A stretch of 33,721 nt of DNA. Origin: a virus. The notes beneath the pieces are model-generated. The model saw only the letters and a list, made by a program, of their open reading frames with translations, did no database searches and was not told where the DNA came from. Both the position numbers and the translations under genes were made by a program. This document shows, piece after piece, positions 1-8,083 of the stretch (positions within the stretch are counted from its first letter, which is position 1; the number at the start of each line of letters is the position of its first letter). Where the stretch lies: positions 1-33,721 of the IMG/VR virus record IMGVR_UViG_3300032249_000545. One strand, 5' to 3'.

Positions 1-1
1 A

Positions 2-451
2 ATCCTCAAAGCGTTTTCTGACTTGGAATATGTTCCTGGGTCAAAGCGTAAGCGCCGTGAACCAGACCCAAAAGTTTCCCGTCGTAAGGCGGGGGAAAGT
101 AACGGGTGGGATGCAAATCCCATCATCAAAACTTTAAGTGGAAAAGAAACAGAAGTATTCACTATCGGTGCTTTAGCACAAGCGTTAGAGAAGACTATTG
201 TGACTATCCGCTTATGGGAGCGTAAGGGGTACATTCCACGTGCCCCATACCGCCTTCGTTCTAAGACTCTCAAGGGTCAAAGCACAGGCGGTAACAGAGT
301 GTATACTCGTGCGCTCATTGATTCTGCGATTGACGAGTTTAGCCGCAGAGGGTTACTTGGTTCTGCTCGTATAGAATGGAACCAATACCAAGACCTGACA
401 GAGGCTTTAGTAAAGCGCTGGAAGGACATCACATCCACAGAGAGCCAATAG
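2..451 (+). CDS. MerR-like helix-turn-helix protein, 5' end cut by window edge
   Basis: The frame is open to the left edge, so the start is not visible; a TTG at 23 is only an internal candidate. The middle of the protein reads like a MerR-type winged helix: a segment beginning TIGALAQALEKTIVTIRLWE, then KGYIPRAPYR and a basic wing ending GGNRVYTRALI. The N-terminal part is rich in Lys and Arg. This suggests a DNA-binding regulator or replication accessory protein. It is the first visible gene of the rightward replication block and ends 23 nt before the ssDNA-binding protein gene. The HTH resemblance is seen in the sequence; the role is inferred. Confidence 0.7.
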   Translation: MLKAFSDLEYVPGSKRKRREPDPKVSRRKAGESNGWDANPIIKTLSGKETEVFTIGALAQALEKTIVTIRLWERKGYIPRAPYRLRSKTLKGQSTGGNRVYTRALIDSAIDEFSRRGLLGSARIEWNQYQDLTEALVKRWKDITSTESQ

Positions 452-474
452 GCCTCATTACCAGAAAGAAACAA

Positions 475-1122
475 ATGCCAATAACAAAACCAACAGTAGA
501 GGCAGATTCATACCTCTCAGAAGATAGCGAAGATGCAATGCCAAAAATCGGCACCACAGTGCAACAAGGCTGGGATGCTTTTGAATCATTGGTTCAGGAA
601 AATACATCTGATTTTCCTACCGACTTCAAGTTCTCAGAATCACCACAATTGGTGAAGTTCCTTGAAGACCAACCATTTGCCTCATACGAACAACACTGGA
701 TTGAACGCCCAAAGGGTAAGAAGTCTTTTGTCTGCATCGGTGAAGCATGCCCACTTTGCGATGTCCTTGGCGATAAGCCACGTGGCAAGTTCGCATTCAA
801 CGTACTTGTGCTCTCAGGTGAGTCACAAGGAGTTCAAATTATGACAGCACCACCATCACTTGCTCGCCAGATTAAGAAGGCGCACGATGATGAGCGTAAG
901 GGACCTCTTTCAAAAGAGTTCTGGGAAGTTTCTCGTCTAGGTTCAGGACCTACAACACAGTACACCCTCAACTTTGTTCGTGGGCGTGACTTGGCTGAGG
1001 AATGGAAGTTAAGTGCTGACGATGTTCAAGAGTTAGTAGCAGCCGCTGTACCGTTCACAGCAGAAGTTATTCGAGAGACCCCTCGCTCCGAAATGCTTGA
1101 GGTTGCTCGCTCTGTAGCGTAA
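475..1122 (+). CDS. gp32-like zinc-binding single-stranded DNA-binding protein
   Basis: A 215-residue protein if started at ATG 475, which has an AGAAAG-type ribosome site; a longer open frame from 376 would overlap the previous gene. Residues H74, C87, C92 and C95 form H-x12-C-x4-C-x2-C. Phage T4 gp32 has H-x12-C-x9-C-x2-C, and the following hydrophobic strand (KFAFNVLVL) also matches gp32's layout. The N-terminus is acidic. gp32-type proteins coat single-stranded DNA and organise polymerase and recombinase, which suits the polymerase gene directly downstream. The zinc motif is seen; the function is inferred from family likeness. Confidence 0.75.
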   Translation: MPITKPTVEADSYLSEDSEDAMPKIGTTVQQGWDAFESLVQENTSDFPTDFKFSESPQLVKFLEDQPFASYEQHWIERPKGKKSFVCIGEACPLCDVLGDKPRGKFAFNVLVLSGESQGVQIMTAPPSLARQIKKAHDDERKGPLSKEFWEVSRLGSGPTTQYTLNFVRGRDLAEEWKLSADDVQELVAAAVPFTAEVIRETPRSEMLEVARSVA

Positions 1123-1134
1123 GTACGCTTCCAA

Positions 1135-1186
1135 GTGAGGGAGCCTGTTCATATAAAGGTTCAGGCTCTCTCACACCAAAATTTTT
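1135..1186 (+). terminator. 13-bp stem-loop between ssb-like gene and polymerase
   Basis: Arms 1135-1147 (GTGAGGGAGCCTG) and 1162-1174 (CAGGCTCTCTCAC) pair over 13 bp with one G-T pair around a 14-nt loop, then a short run of five T at 1182-1186. It could be a rho-independent terminator, an attenuator, or an mRNA processing site. A ribosome site (GAGGGGAA) for the polymerase follows at once. Confidence 0.6.
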
Positions 1187-1199
1187 GAGGGGAATTTAA

Positions 1200-3200
1200 A
1201 TGAATATAATTACAACTAAAAAACAACTAGAAGAACTTGTTGAGTTTTACTCCAAGGTAGATGCATTTGCATTTGACGTTGAAACAGTTGGCGAGAATCG
1301 AATCCAACCTGTAGTAAACGATGTATTATGGATTTCATTAGCAACAGAAGGTCGCACAGATGTAATACCTATGGGACATCCAAATGGTGAGTTCTTATAT
1401 TGGGACAAAGAGATGTTGTTAAGCGGTCAACGTAAAGCCGCAGCAGGTAAGACATTGACCGATGCCGATTATTCAAAGAATCAAGCAAAATGGAAACCAG
1501 TATTTGATGCTCCTCCAGCACAGTTACTTCCTGGAGAAGTATTTAAAGCATTAAAGCCACTGTTCTTTAGTGACAAGTTAAAGATTGGTCATAATGTTAA
1601 GTTTGATTTAAAGTCTATTGCTAAGTATTACCGTGGAGTTGTTCCAACTAAGCCGTACTTTGACACGTTGATGGCTTCTTTTATTATTGATAACAGAAAC
1701 CGTAATGGTTTAGGACTTGCTGCATGTGCAGAAAGAGAACTTGGTATTAAAGTTGAAAAAGGGATTGGAGCAATGGTTGAGGTACACTCTTTTAGCGATG
1801 TTGCTCACTACTCTGGTTTTGATTCAGAAGTTACTTGGAAGTTGTACAAGGCACTAGATGCAAAACTGCAGGGAAGTCTTAAGAAGGTTTGGCAGTTAGA
1901 GATGGACGTCGTTGCCGCGTTATGTGACATGGAGTTAACTGGTGCAAACATTGATGTTGAAGAGTTAAAGGCTTTAAAAATTCGTCTTGAAAAAGATATT
2001 GATAATGCTAAAGCAAAGGCATGGAAACTTACTGGTAGACCATTCTCAATGAACTCCATTAAAGAGAAGCAGGAGTTGCTGTTCTCTCCAAAGCCAGAGG
2101 GTCGTGGTATTAAACCTAACTTAAGAATTCGTGTTGCTCTTACCTTAAAGGGTCAAGACGTAGCAGCCACCAATCCGTCTGCTTTAGGTATTCAACACTA
2201 TTCAGTTTCTTCTGATGCACTGGAGTTTTATCGTTCTAAAGATGAATTGGTAGATGCAATTCTTGAGTATCAAGACTTAAATAAGTTAATGACTACATAT
2301 GTGATGCCTTATCTAGGTGGAGAAATTACTCGAACCACAATGGGCAAAGAAAAAATTGTAGACAAGAAAAGCCTAATGATTGAGGGAAAAGTTCACACAA
2401 ATTTTAAAGCCCATGGAGCAGAGACTGGACGTTTTTCCAGTAGCGACCCAAATCTACAGAACATTCCTAGTAGTGGACAGTACGGAAAACTAATTCGTAA
2501 CCTGTTTGTTGCACCACCAGGATATAAGTTAGTAGTTGCTGATTACTCACAGATTGAGCCACGAATCATTGCATCTTTTTCTAATGACCCTATTATGGTT
2601 AATAACTATCTTGAAGGTGGAGATATCTACACAGCAATTGGTGACACGATGGGTGTAGATAGAAAGGCTGGAAAGGTTCTTGTTCTTTCAATTGCGTACG
2701 GTGTTGGACCAGAAAAGATTGCTCAAAGTATTGGTTGTTCTGTTTCCGATGCAAAAGATTTATTAAATAGATTTGAAGAACAATTCAATGACATTTCTAA
2801 GTACAAAGCAAAAGTCATTCGTCAGTCAAGTGGCAGAGCACCTATACCCTATGTAGAGACTATTTTTGGTAGACGTCGCTACATTCCAGAGTTAAAGAGC
2901 AAGGACCGTGGACTTAAGGCTAGGGCTGACCGACAGGCATTTAATACAGTTATTCAAGGTTCTGCTGCAGATTTGATGAAATTAGCCATGGTTAGGGCAC
3001 ATTCTTGTTTTGTTGATGAGCCAGATGTCAATGTCGTTTTGACTGTGCACGATGAACTCGTTACTGTTGCTCGTGAAGACCTCGCAGAAGAGACTGCCGA
3101 AGCAATTCGTGCGTCAATGGAAGGCATCAAACTTCCAGAGATTACAGTTCCTCTTATTGCCGATGTGAAGATAGTCAACAAATGGGGAGAAGCAAAGTGA
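1200..3200 (+). CDS. polA: Family A DNA polymerase with 3'-5' exonuclease, Leu762-type
   Basis: A 666-residue replicative polymerase. The N-terminal DEDDy exonuclease is complete: D26 and E28 (FDVET), D136 (GHNVKFD), and Y204-x3-D208. Polymerase motif A is VVADYSQIEPR with D448, motif B runs R488-x3-K492 to Y500-G501, and motif C is TVHDEL with D618. The upstream HGAETGRFSSSDPNLQNIPS segment is typical of the family. There is no 5' nuclease domain. The residue equivalent to E. coli Phe762 is Leu496 (codon 2685-2687). The ATG at 1200 has a GAGGGGAA ribosome site. Product identity is near certain. Confidence 0.97.
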   Translation: MNIITTKKQLEELVEFYSKVDAFAFDVETVGENRIQPVVNDVLWISLATEGRTDVIPMGHPNGEFLYWDKEMLLSGQRKAAAGKTLTDADYSKNQAKWKPVFDAPPAQLLPGEVFKALKPLFFSDKLKIGHNVKFDLKSIAKYYRGVVPTKPYFDTLMASFIIDNRNRNGLGLAACAERELGIKVEKGIGAMVEVHSFSDVAHYSGFDSEVTWKLYKALDAKLQGSLKKVWQLEMDVVAALCDMELTGANIDVEELKALKIRLEKDIDNAKAKAWKLTGRPFSMNSIKEKQELLFSPKPEGRGIKPNLRIRVALTLKGQDVAATNPSALGIQHYSVSSDALEFYRSKDELVDAILEYQDLNKLMTTYVMPYLGGEITRTTMGKEKIVDKKSLMIEGKVHTNFKAHGAETGRFSSSDPNLQNIPSSGQYGKLIRNLFVAPPGYKLVVADYSQIEPRIIASFSNDPIMVNNYLEGGDIYTAIGDTMGVDRKAGKVLVLSIAYGVGPEKIAQSIGCSVSDAKDLLNRFEEQFNDISKYKAKVIRQSSGRAPIPYVETIFGRRRYIPELKSKDRGLKARADRQAFNTVIQGSAADLMKLAMVRAHSCFVDEPDVNVVLTVHDELVTVAREDLAEETAEAIRASMEGIKLPEITVPLIADVKIVNKWGEAK

Positions 3201-3331
3201 GATTTATTTGTCGTATGGCAGGTCACAAGATGTACAGCATTACGTGGAATACAGGAGATTTTACAGTTTTGTGTACACGCTGTGAGAAGCGTTGGCAAGA
3301 TGACACTCGTTTAGGAGAACACCATGACTAA
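3197..3331 (+). CDS. Small CxxC zinc-finger-like protein (44 aa)
   Basis: A 44-codon gene starting at GTG 3197, overlapping the polymerase stop by 4 nt (GTGA), and ending at TAA 3329-3331 inside the next gene's first codons. It has C5, H10 and a C26-x2-C29 pair (LCTRCEKRW), so it could bind one metal ion. The tight overlaps at both ends support it as a real, translationally coupled gene. Function unknown. Confidence 0.6.
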   Translation: MRFICRMAGHKMYSITWNTGDFTVLCTRCEKRWQDDTRLGEHHD

Positions 3332-3701
3332 TGCAGATTGGTGGGCTAAACAATTAGGAGCACAACCTGCAGCCCCACAACAACCACGTTCTGAAGATGT
3401 TCCTATGCCGCCATCGCAACAGCCGATGACCCCATACACACCGCCACAACCACAAGCACCGTCGTTGAGATTAGGCAGTGCATCGCAAACGGAAATATGT
3501 CCTGACTGTGGCGGTAATAACTATATGTCTGTACAAAATGCAAAGCCACGATGCTATGACTGCGGGTATCCGGTTGAACAATCTGGAAGTCGTTATGGAG
3601 CATTGACTGGAGCAAAAGTAGAAGGCACAACAAAATCTTCTATTGGAAATGATGTTGCAAGTAATTGGAACCCACAAGGAATCATTGGAAGGATTAACTA
3701 G
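3324..3701 (+). CDS. Pro/Gln-rich zinc-ribbon protein
   Basis: A 125-residue protein. Residues 15-47 are a Pro/Gln-rich, probably disordered linker, followed by a four-cysteine zinc ribbon: C59-x2-C62 (CPDCGG) and C77-x2-C80 (CYDCGYP). The start ATG has GGAGAA upstream. Its stop overlaps the GTG start of the RecA-like gene by one base. It sits between polymerase and recombinase, so a role as a DNA- or protein-binding accessory of the replisome is plausible, but this is inference from position only. Confidence 0.65.
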   Translation: MTNADWWAKQLGAQPAAPQQPRSEDVPMPPSQQPMTPYTPPQPQAPSLRLGSASQTEICPDCGGNNYMSVQNAKPRCYDCGYPVEQSGSRYGALTGAKVEGTTKSSIGNDVASNWNPQGIIGRIN

Positions 3702-4747
3702 TGAATGATGAAGCAAAAAAAGTTATCGCACTCCTCAACAAGAAGTTTGGGGATAACGTGGTGGTTGTCGCTTCTGACATTAGGAGTGACCTTATTCCTC
3801 GCATTACCAGTGGTTCTACTACATTGGATTACGTCCTTGGAGGAGGATTTCCAGGAAATCAGTGGAACGAATTAATTGGAGAACCTTCTCACGGCAAAAC
3901 AGCATTAGCATTAAAGACTATTGCTGCCAATCAAGCAAAGAACCCAGAACACACTACTGTGTGGGTTGCTGCTGAGCAATGGGTACCGGAATATGCAGAG
4001 ATGTGTGGAGTGGATACCAGTCGCGTAATTGTTATTGAGACCAGCATTATGGAAGAGGCATATCAAGCCGTCATTCAGTTTGCTGAGTCAAAGTCTGTAG
4101 ATGCAATCGTTATTGATTCTTTGCCAGCACTTTCCCCTGCTCCTGAAATGGAGAAAGATATGAGTGAGGCAACTGTTGGTCGTGGTGCTCTTCTAACTAA
4201 TAAGTTTTTCCGTGTTGTAGGAACTGCAATGAAGCGCTCCCTTGTAGAAGATGAGCGTCCAGTTCTTGGTCTTATTATTAATCAATACCGCATGAAGATT
4301 GGCGTGATGCATGGAGACCCACGCACTACTCCTGGAGGAGAAGGAAAGAATTATGCTTTCTTTACTCGTTGTGAAGTAAAGCGTGACGAATGGATTGAGA
4401 TTGGTTCTGGAACAAATAAGGTTCGTATAGGTCAACGAATTAAAGTTCGTACTTTAAAAAATAAAACCGCACCACCACAACGTTTGGCTTACTTTGATTT
4501 TTATTTTGCTGAAGGTGGGGACTGCGCTCCTGGAGAGTTTGACTTTGCAAAGGAAGTTGCAGCACTGGCTGTTGTTAAAGGCATCATTCAACGTAAGGGT
4601 GGATGGTATTACTTTGGTGAACGCAAATGGCAAGGGATTGAGCCTGTTATTCAAAGCATTCGTGAAGAAGTAGACTTAAAAGAAGAATTACAGAAGTTAG
4701 TATTTGAAACTAGTGACCTACCAATTGCGGAGGAAGTAGATGCCTAA
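3701..4747 (+). CDS. recA-like: RecA-like recombinase
   Basis: A 348-residue ATPase. Walker A is GEPSHGKT (residues 60-67), the catalytic Glu equivalent is in AAEQW (E92), Walker B is AIVIDS with D139, and the L2-region signature NQYRMKIGVMHG closely matches RecA's NQIRMKIG. The C-terminal part contains KGGWYYFGERKWQG, like the end of RecA's core. It would form filaments on ssDNA and drive strand exchange. The GTG start overlaps the previous stop (TAGTG). The pairing with a gp32-like protein and two resolvases points to recombination-dependent replication. UvsX is the phage analogue. Confidence 0.93.
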   Translation: MNDEAKKVIALLNKKFGDNVVVVASDIRSDLIPRITSGSTTLDYVLGGGFPGNQWNELIGEPSHGKTALALKTIAANQAKNPEHTTVWVAAEQWVPEYAEMCGVDTSRVIVIETSIMEEAYQAVIQFAESKSVDAIVIDSLPALSPAPEMEKDMSEATVGRGALLTNKFFRVVGTAMKRSLVEDERPVLGLIINQYRMKIGVMHGDPRTTPGGEGKNYAFFTRCEVKRDEWIEIGSGTNKVRIGQRIKVRTLKNKTAPPQRLAYFDFYFAEGGDCAPGEFDFAKEVAALAVVKGIIQRKGGWYYFGERKWQGIEPVIQSIREEVDLKEELQKLVFETSDLPIAEEVDA

Positions 4748-4985
4748 AGATTTTAATGTTGTTGACCAAGAATGGGCGCATGAGTTAGAGAAGGGCGTAG
4801 AGACTTATACCGACATGCTCATGGACGCCATCTACGAAGGTAGCGACGACGAGATATCAGAAACAATATCTGGAGAAATGTTCTGTGGATGTTCTGCTTG
4901 TTTCTGGCGTGAAGCACTTTTCTACCTTGTTCCTCGTGTGCTGGAGGGCTACAAGGAGGGCAAGGTAGAACTTTTTGAAAAGTGA
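4740..4985 (+). CDS. Hypothetical acidic protein with clustered cysteines
   Basis: An 81-residue acidic protein that overlaps the end of the RecA-like gene by 8 nt. Residues C49, C51 and C54 form CGCSAC, which could bind metal. The rest is predicted helical. No family was recognised. The overlap implies co-translation with the recombinase. Confidence 0.6.
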   Translation: MPKDFNVVDQEWAHELEKGVETYTDMLMDAIYEGSDDEISETISGEMFCGCSACFWREALFYLVPRVLEGYKEGKVELFEK

Positions 4986-5286
4986 AGGACAAAAACAATC
5001 TCAGAAGCATGAAAAAAGACTTGCTAAGAAAGTTGGTGGGTTAAAAACTGCTGCATCTGGGGCATTTTGGTCTAGAAAAGGCGATGTTCGTTCACACGAT
5101 TTACTAATTGAACATAAATGGACCGGAAAGAAATCGTTTTCAATAAAAGCAGCAGAAGTTGAAAAGATTGTCACAGAAGCAATTATTGACAGCAGAATGC
5201 CAGTGTTTGGAATTAGCCTTAACGAAAAGAATTACGTACTATTAACCGAAGATGACTTTCTAGAAATGAGAGAGAAACTCCAATAA
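4975..5286 (+). CDS. PD-(D/E)XK nuclease, Holliday junction resolvase-like
   Basis: A 103-residue protein from a TTG start at 4975 that overlaps the previous gene; no ATG or GTG exists in a better place. The pattern E13, then KGDV with D37, then IEHK with E46 and K48 is the PD-(D/E)XK nuclease core, and its size and the ASGAF segment recall small phage and archaeal (Hjc-like) resolvases. It would cut branched DNA made by the recombinase encoded just upstream. The nuclease fold is fairly clear; specificity for Holliday junctions is inferred. A second resolvase-type gene lies at 8049. Confidence 0.75.
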   Translation: MKSEGQKQSQKHEKRLAKKVGGLKTAASGAFWSRKGDVRSHDLLIEHKWTGKKSFSIKAAEVEKIVTEAIIDSRMPVFGISLNEKNYVLLTEDDFLEMREKLQ

Positions 5287-5616
5287 ATGGAAGAGTCCCG
5301 CCACGCTTGGGTATACAACGCACGTTGCCGAGGCAAAGATGAAACAACACTTATCTTTTTTCCACCCCGTGATAAAGAACAGTACAAAGTTCTTGCGACA
5401 CAAGCAAAAGCCATTTGTTTTGGTGAAGCACGTCAGAGTCCTTGTTCAGTTCGTCAAGAATGTTTATGGGATGCCGTAAGCAGAGATGAGCCACACGGCA
5501 TATGGGGAGGCCTTTCTCACAGAGAAAGAAACGCCCTTATACGAAAGTGGAAAAAGAAATACAAGAAGAAAATGACGCTCAAAGAATTTATTTTTAGTAA
5601 TGAGAGGGATAGATAA
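5287..5616 (+). CDS. whiB-like: WhiB-family iron-sulfur regulator
   Basis: A 109-residue protein with the four cysteines and GIWGG turn of WhiB proteins: C14, C44, C53, C59 and G71-I-W-G-G75, then a basic tail with RKWKKKYKKK. WhiB proteins carry a [4Fe-4S] cluster and bind the main sigma factor to alter host transcription. Here the second and third cysteines are spaced C-x8-C rather than the usual C-x2-C, by an insert FGEARQSP. The gene lies within the replication operon and its stop overlaps the next ATG (TAATG). Family assignment is firm; cluster binding with the odd spacing is not proven. Confidence 0.88.
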   Translation: MEESRHAWVYNARCRGKDETTLIFFPPRDKEQYKVLATQAKAICFGEARQSPCSVRQECLWDAVSRDEPHGIWGGLSHRERNALIRKWKKKYKKKMTLKEFIFSNERDR

Positions 5617-6461
5617 TGGTAGTCAAGACAGACTTACAGAAATATCTAGATACTAAGAAGGCGGACACACGTTTACTTGGCCCTATTGAACGTCACCTAT
5701 TGAAGAAGGCTCCTGGAGACCGCAGTACAACTGTGCTACATCCTTCTGAGATGATTAAATCTGATTTTTGTCATCGTTATTCTTACTACTTACTTACAGG
5801 TGGTAAAAAGAAACAAGACAACCCAAACCTACGCCTACAAAACATCTTTGATGAGGGTCACTTCATTCACGCTAAATGGCAAAACCGCATCTACGAGATG
5901 GGCAATATGTGGGGAGACTTTAAGTGTCAGAACTGCAATGGGATTACTTCGGGACTTTCACCAAAAGTTTGTGAACACTGCAAGTGTATTACTTTGGTTT
6001 ATGATGAAGTCGCACTTGTTGATAACTCTCTTCGCATTGCTGGTCATACTGATGGTTGGGTCAAGGGCCTTGGAGATGATTTCCTAATTGAGATTAAATC
6101 AATTGGTGAAGGCACTCTGCGTTTTGAAGCCCCAGATTTGCTTCGTGATGCTGACCACGACTTGAAGAAAGCATGGCGTAATATCCGTCGTCCATTCCGT
6201 GGTCACTTGTTACAGGGGCAGATGTACCTTGAACTTGCACGTCGCATGTATGGCGAAGATGCGCCCAAGGAGATTGTTTTCTTATATGAATTAAAGATGG
6301 ACCAAGATTACAAAGAGTTCACTGTTAAGGCGGACTATGACATGGTTGACCGCATCTTCTATAAAGCACAGCAGATTAACGATGCAGTTGACGCTGGAGT
6401 TATGCCTAAATGTAATGTTGACCCTAGCGGGTGCAAGCAATGTGACTTGATTGGAGATTAG
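5616..6461 (+). CDS. Cas4/RecB-like PD-(D/E)XK exonuclease with Fe-S cysteines
   Basis: A 281-residue nuclease. It shows GHTDG (D146), IEIKS (E159, K161) and the RecB-type Q200-x3-Y204 motif. One cysteine near the start (C52 in FCHRYSYY) and three near the end (C266, C273, C276) match the [4Fe-4S] arrangement of Cas4 and AddB. An extra zinc-knuckle-like insert has C104-x2-C107 and C119-x2-C122. The likely role is end resection giving ssDNA for the RecA-like protein. There is no cas1, cas2 or CRISPR array here, so a CRISPR role is not supported. Confidence 0.88.
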   Translation: MVVKTDLQKYLDTKKADTRLLGPIERHLLKKAPGDRSTTVLHPSEMIKSDFCHRYSYYLLTGGKKKQDNPNLRLQNIFDEGHFIHAKWQNRIYEMGNMWGDFKCQNCNGITSGLSPKVCEHCKCITLVYDEVALVDNSLRIAGHTDGWVKGLGDDFLIEIKSIGEGTLRFEAPDLLRDADHDLKKAWRNIRRPFRGHLLQGQMYLELARRMYGEDAPKEIVFLYELKMDQDYKEFTVKADYDMVDRIFYKAQQINDAVDAGVMPKCNVDPSGCKQCDLIGD

Positions 6462-6463
6462 TT

Positions 6464-6919
6464 ATGGAACTCTCACCAGTAATGCAGAGTGGCTTAGACC
6501 TTCCTAAGCCTGCCTATGAGCAAGCGGTGCTGCCTCCTGACATCACCGAGTTGAGTAGCGAGCAATTGGCTGAGATGTTCACCATTCTTACGGGCTGGGC
6601 TGACTATATGTCGTCTCAACTAGTTCAGGCTCAGTTGGCTGAGCGAGATGCCTTGCGTAAGGCGGAACTGGCAGAGAGCCGACTCCTTGTGACAAAGACC
6701 ACAGGAGCGCCCAAGGGCACAACAGTCTCGCTCATTAAGGCGCAAATTGACGTAGACCCAGACATCCTTGATTTGCGTGATACGTATGAGGAGAAGTACG
6801 CTTACCGCAAGATATTAGAGATGATGTTGAACAACCAAGAACGGGACATCACCCTAGTATCGAGAGAAATAAGTCGTCGTTCACAGACAATGGGTCGGAG
6901 GGATTCATTTACATTATGA
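6464..6919 (+). CDS. Hypothetical coiled-coil protein, possible recombination mediator
   Basis: A 151-residue, charged, mostly helical protein with likely coiled coils around residues 55-75 and 100-140 (YEEKYAYRKILEMMLNN). Size, helical character and company with a RecA-like protein, a gp32-like protein and resolvases recall T4 UvsY, the mediator that loads UvsX. That link is from context only; no signature residue was identified. It overlaps the next gene by 4 nt (ATGA). Confidence 0.6.
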   Translation: MELSPVMQSGLDLPKPAYEQAVLPPDITELSSEQLAEMFTILTGWADYMSSQLVQAQLAERDALRKAELAESRLLVTKTTGAPKGTTVSLIKAQIDVDPDILDLRDTYEEKYAYRKILEMMLNNQERDITLVSREISRRSQTMGRRDSFTL

Positions 6920-7806
6920 AAAAATTACTAGTAGTACTAAGCCTTATTGCAGCATCAATCGTTCCTGCACACGCAAATACTCCACAAACAATCGTAGTGA
7001 TTGATAATGGAACAAACACAGCACTCTTTGGTGACCGAGTAGCACACGAGGTGTGTCTCTTATCTAGTCAGAAGTGCCCTAATGGACAAACAACAATGGA
7101 GGGTAAGGGCGCTGCCGTTCTTCCCCCAACAACTAACAAAGACTTTAATCATGGAACTCAGATGATTTCTCTTGTTCTTCGGTTTAACCCAACAGTCCAA
7201 GTTATTCCAATTCGTATTGTTGGAATGACTCCTAGCGGTAATCCTGCTCTGTACTCACTAGATGATGTACAGGCTGCTTTAAACTGGGTTGTTGCAAATC
7301 GTGCAAAGTTTAATATCGCTGCAGTAAGCCTTTCACAAGGAAGAGTGTTTGCAAACTGTAAAGTTCCAGCAGGAATGGCGCAAAACATTGCAACACTAAA
7401 GGCTTCTCATGTTCCAGTAATTGCATCAGTAGGAAATAATGGAAACCGAACAGGAGTGTTCTCACCAGCATGTCTTCCTGATGCAGTATCAGTAGGAGCA
7501 ACAGATAATCCATGGCCTGGAATTCAACCTATTGAGTATGACAAGAATGCTGCTCCTTACATCGCACGTTACAGCAATGGAGCACAAGGACAGACTGACT
7601 TCTTTGTCAATGGTCGTTGGAACACCACAATGCTTGATGGCACAACTCGTTTTGCCGCAGGCACCTCTGGTGCAACAGCAGCGTTTGCAGGGTGGTGGGT
7701 TTTAAATAAAAAAGACACCTTTGATGCTACATATAGCGCATTGATGGCTACAACCATTGACGCTAAGAATGAGTTTCAAACAGGACGATATGTCCGAGTT
7801 GAATAA
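6916..7806 (+). CDS. Secreted subtilisin-like (S8) serine protease
   Basis: A 296-residue protein with a signal peptide (KK, hydrophobic core, AHA cleavage site near residue 20). The catalytic triad is visible: D30 in VVIDNG, H79 in FNHGT, S251 in AAGTSGATAAFAG; the oxyanion Asn is in SVGNNGN (N174/N175). Cysteines 47, 54, 148 and 186 could form disulfides outside the cell. It would act outside the membrane, on cell-surface or competitor proteins. A secreted protease in the middle of a replication block is unusual. It could be a lysogeny-expressed gene or a lysis accessory. Confidence 0.9.
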   Translation: MKKLLVVLSLIAASIVPAHANTPQTIVVIDNGTNTALFGDRVAHEVCLLSSQKCPNGQTTMEGKGAAVLPPTTNKDFNHGTQMISLVLRFNPTVQVIPIRIVGMTPSGNPALYSLDDVQAALNWVVANRAKFNIAAVSLSQGRVFANCKVPAGMAQNIATLKASHVPVIASVGNNGNRTGVFSPACLPDAVSVGATDNPWPGIQPIEYDKNAAPYIARYSNGAQGQTDFFVNGRWNTTMLDGTTRFAAGTSGATAAFAGWWVLNKKDTFDATYSALMATTIDAKNEFQTGRYVRVE

Positions 7807-8083
7807 ATCAATTCTGCAAGAAGCGGAAGAGTTAATTAATGGAGACCGTAACCACACTTATGACCATCCATTAGATAATTTCAACCGCATAAAGAAGGGT
7901 TGGGAAGTTATCTTTAATTGCGAATTAACAGAAGAACAAGTTGGTTTAGCAATGGCATGGGTAAAGATAGCGAGAGAGTCTTATCGACATAAGCGAGATA
8001 ATCTAACGGACGGCGCCGGATATCTTGGTACTATTGAGATGGTAATTGATGAGAGAGAGCGCCGTGCCCACCAAACTGATTGA
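7790..8083 (+). CDS. DUF6378-like phage protein
   Basis: A 97-residue protein if started at ATG 7790 (AGGAC just upstream); an in-frame TTG at 7757 would overlap the protease by 50 nt. The sequence shows the pattern LQEAEELINGDRNHTYDHP, then WEVIFN, then VKIARESYRHKRDN and DGAGY, which resembles the DUF6378 family found in many phages. No activity is established for that family to my knowledge. It overlaps the following RuvC-like gene. Confidence 0.75.
   Translation: MSELNKSILQEAEELINGDRNHTYDHPLDNFNRIKKGWEVIFNCELTEEQVGLAMAWVKIARESYRHKRDNLTDGAGYLGTIEMVIDERERRAHQTD

Noticed and set aside
376-474. Longer N-terminus for the ssDNA-binding protein from ATG 376
   Set aside because: It would overlap the MerR-like gene by 76 nt; ATG 475 has its own ribosome site and begins the acidic tail expected for the protein.
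5616-6461. CRISPR-Cas link for the Cas4-like nuclease
   Set aside because: No cas1/cas2 genes and no regularly spaced repeat array were found anywhere in the window.
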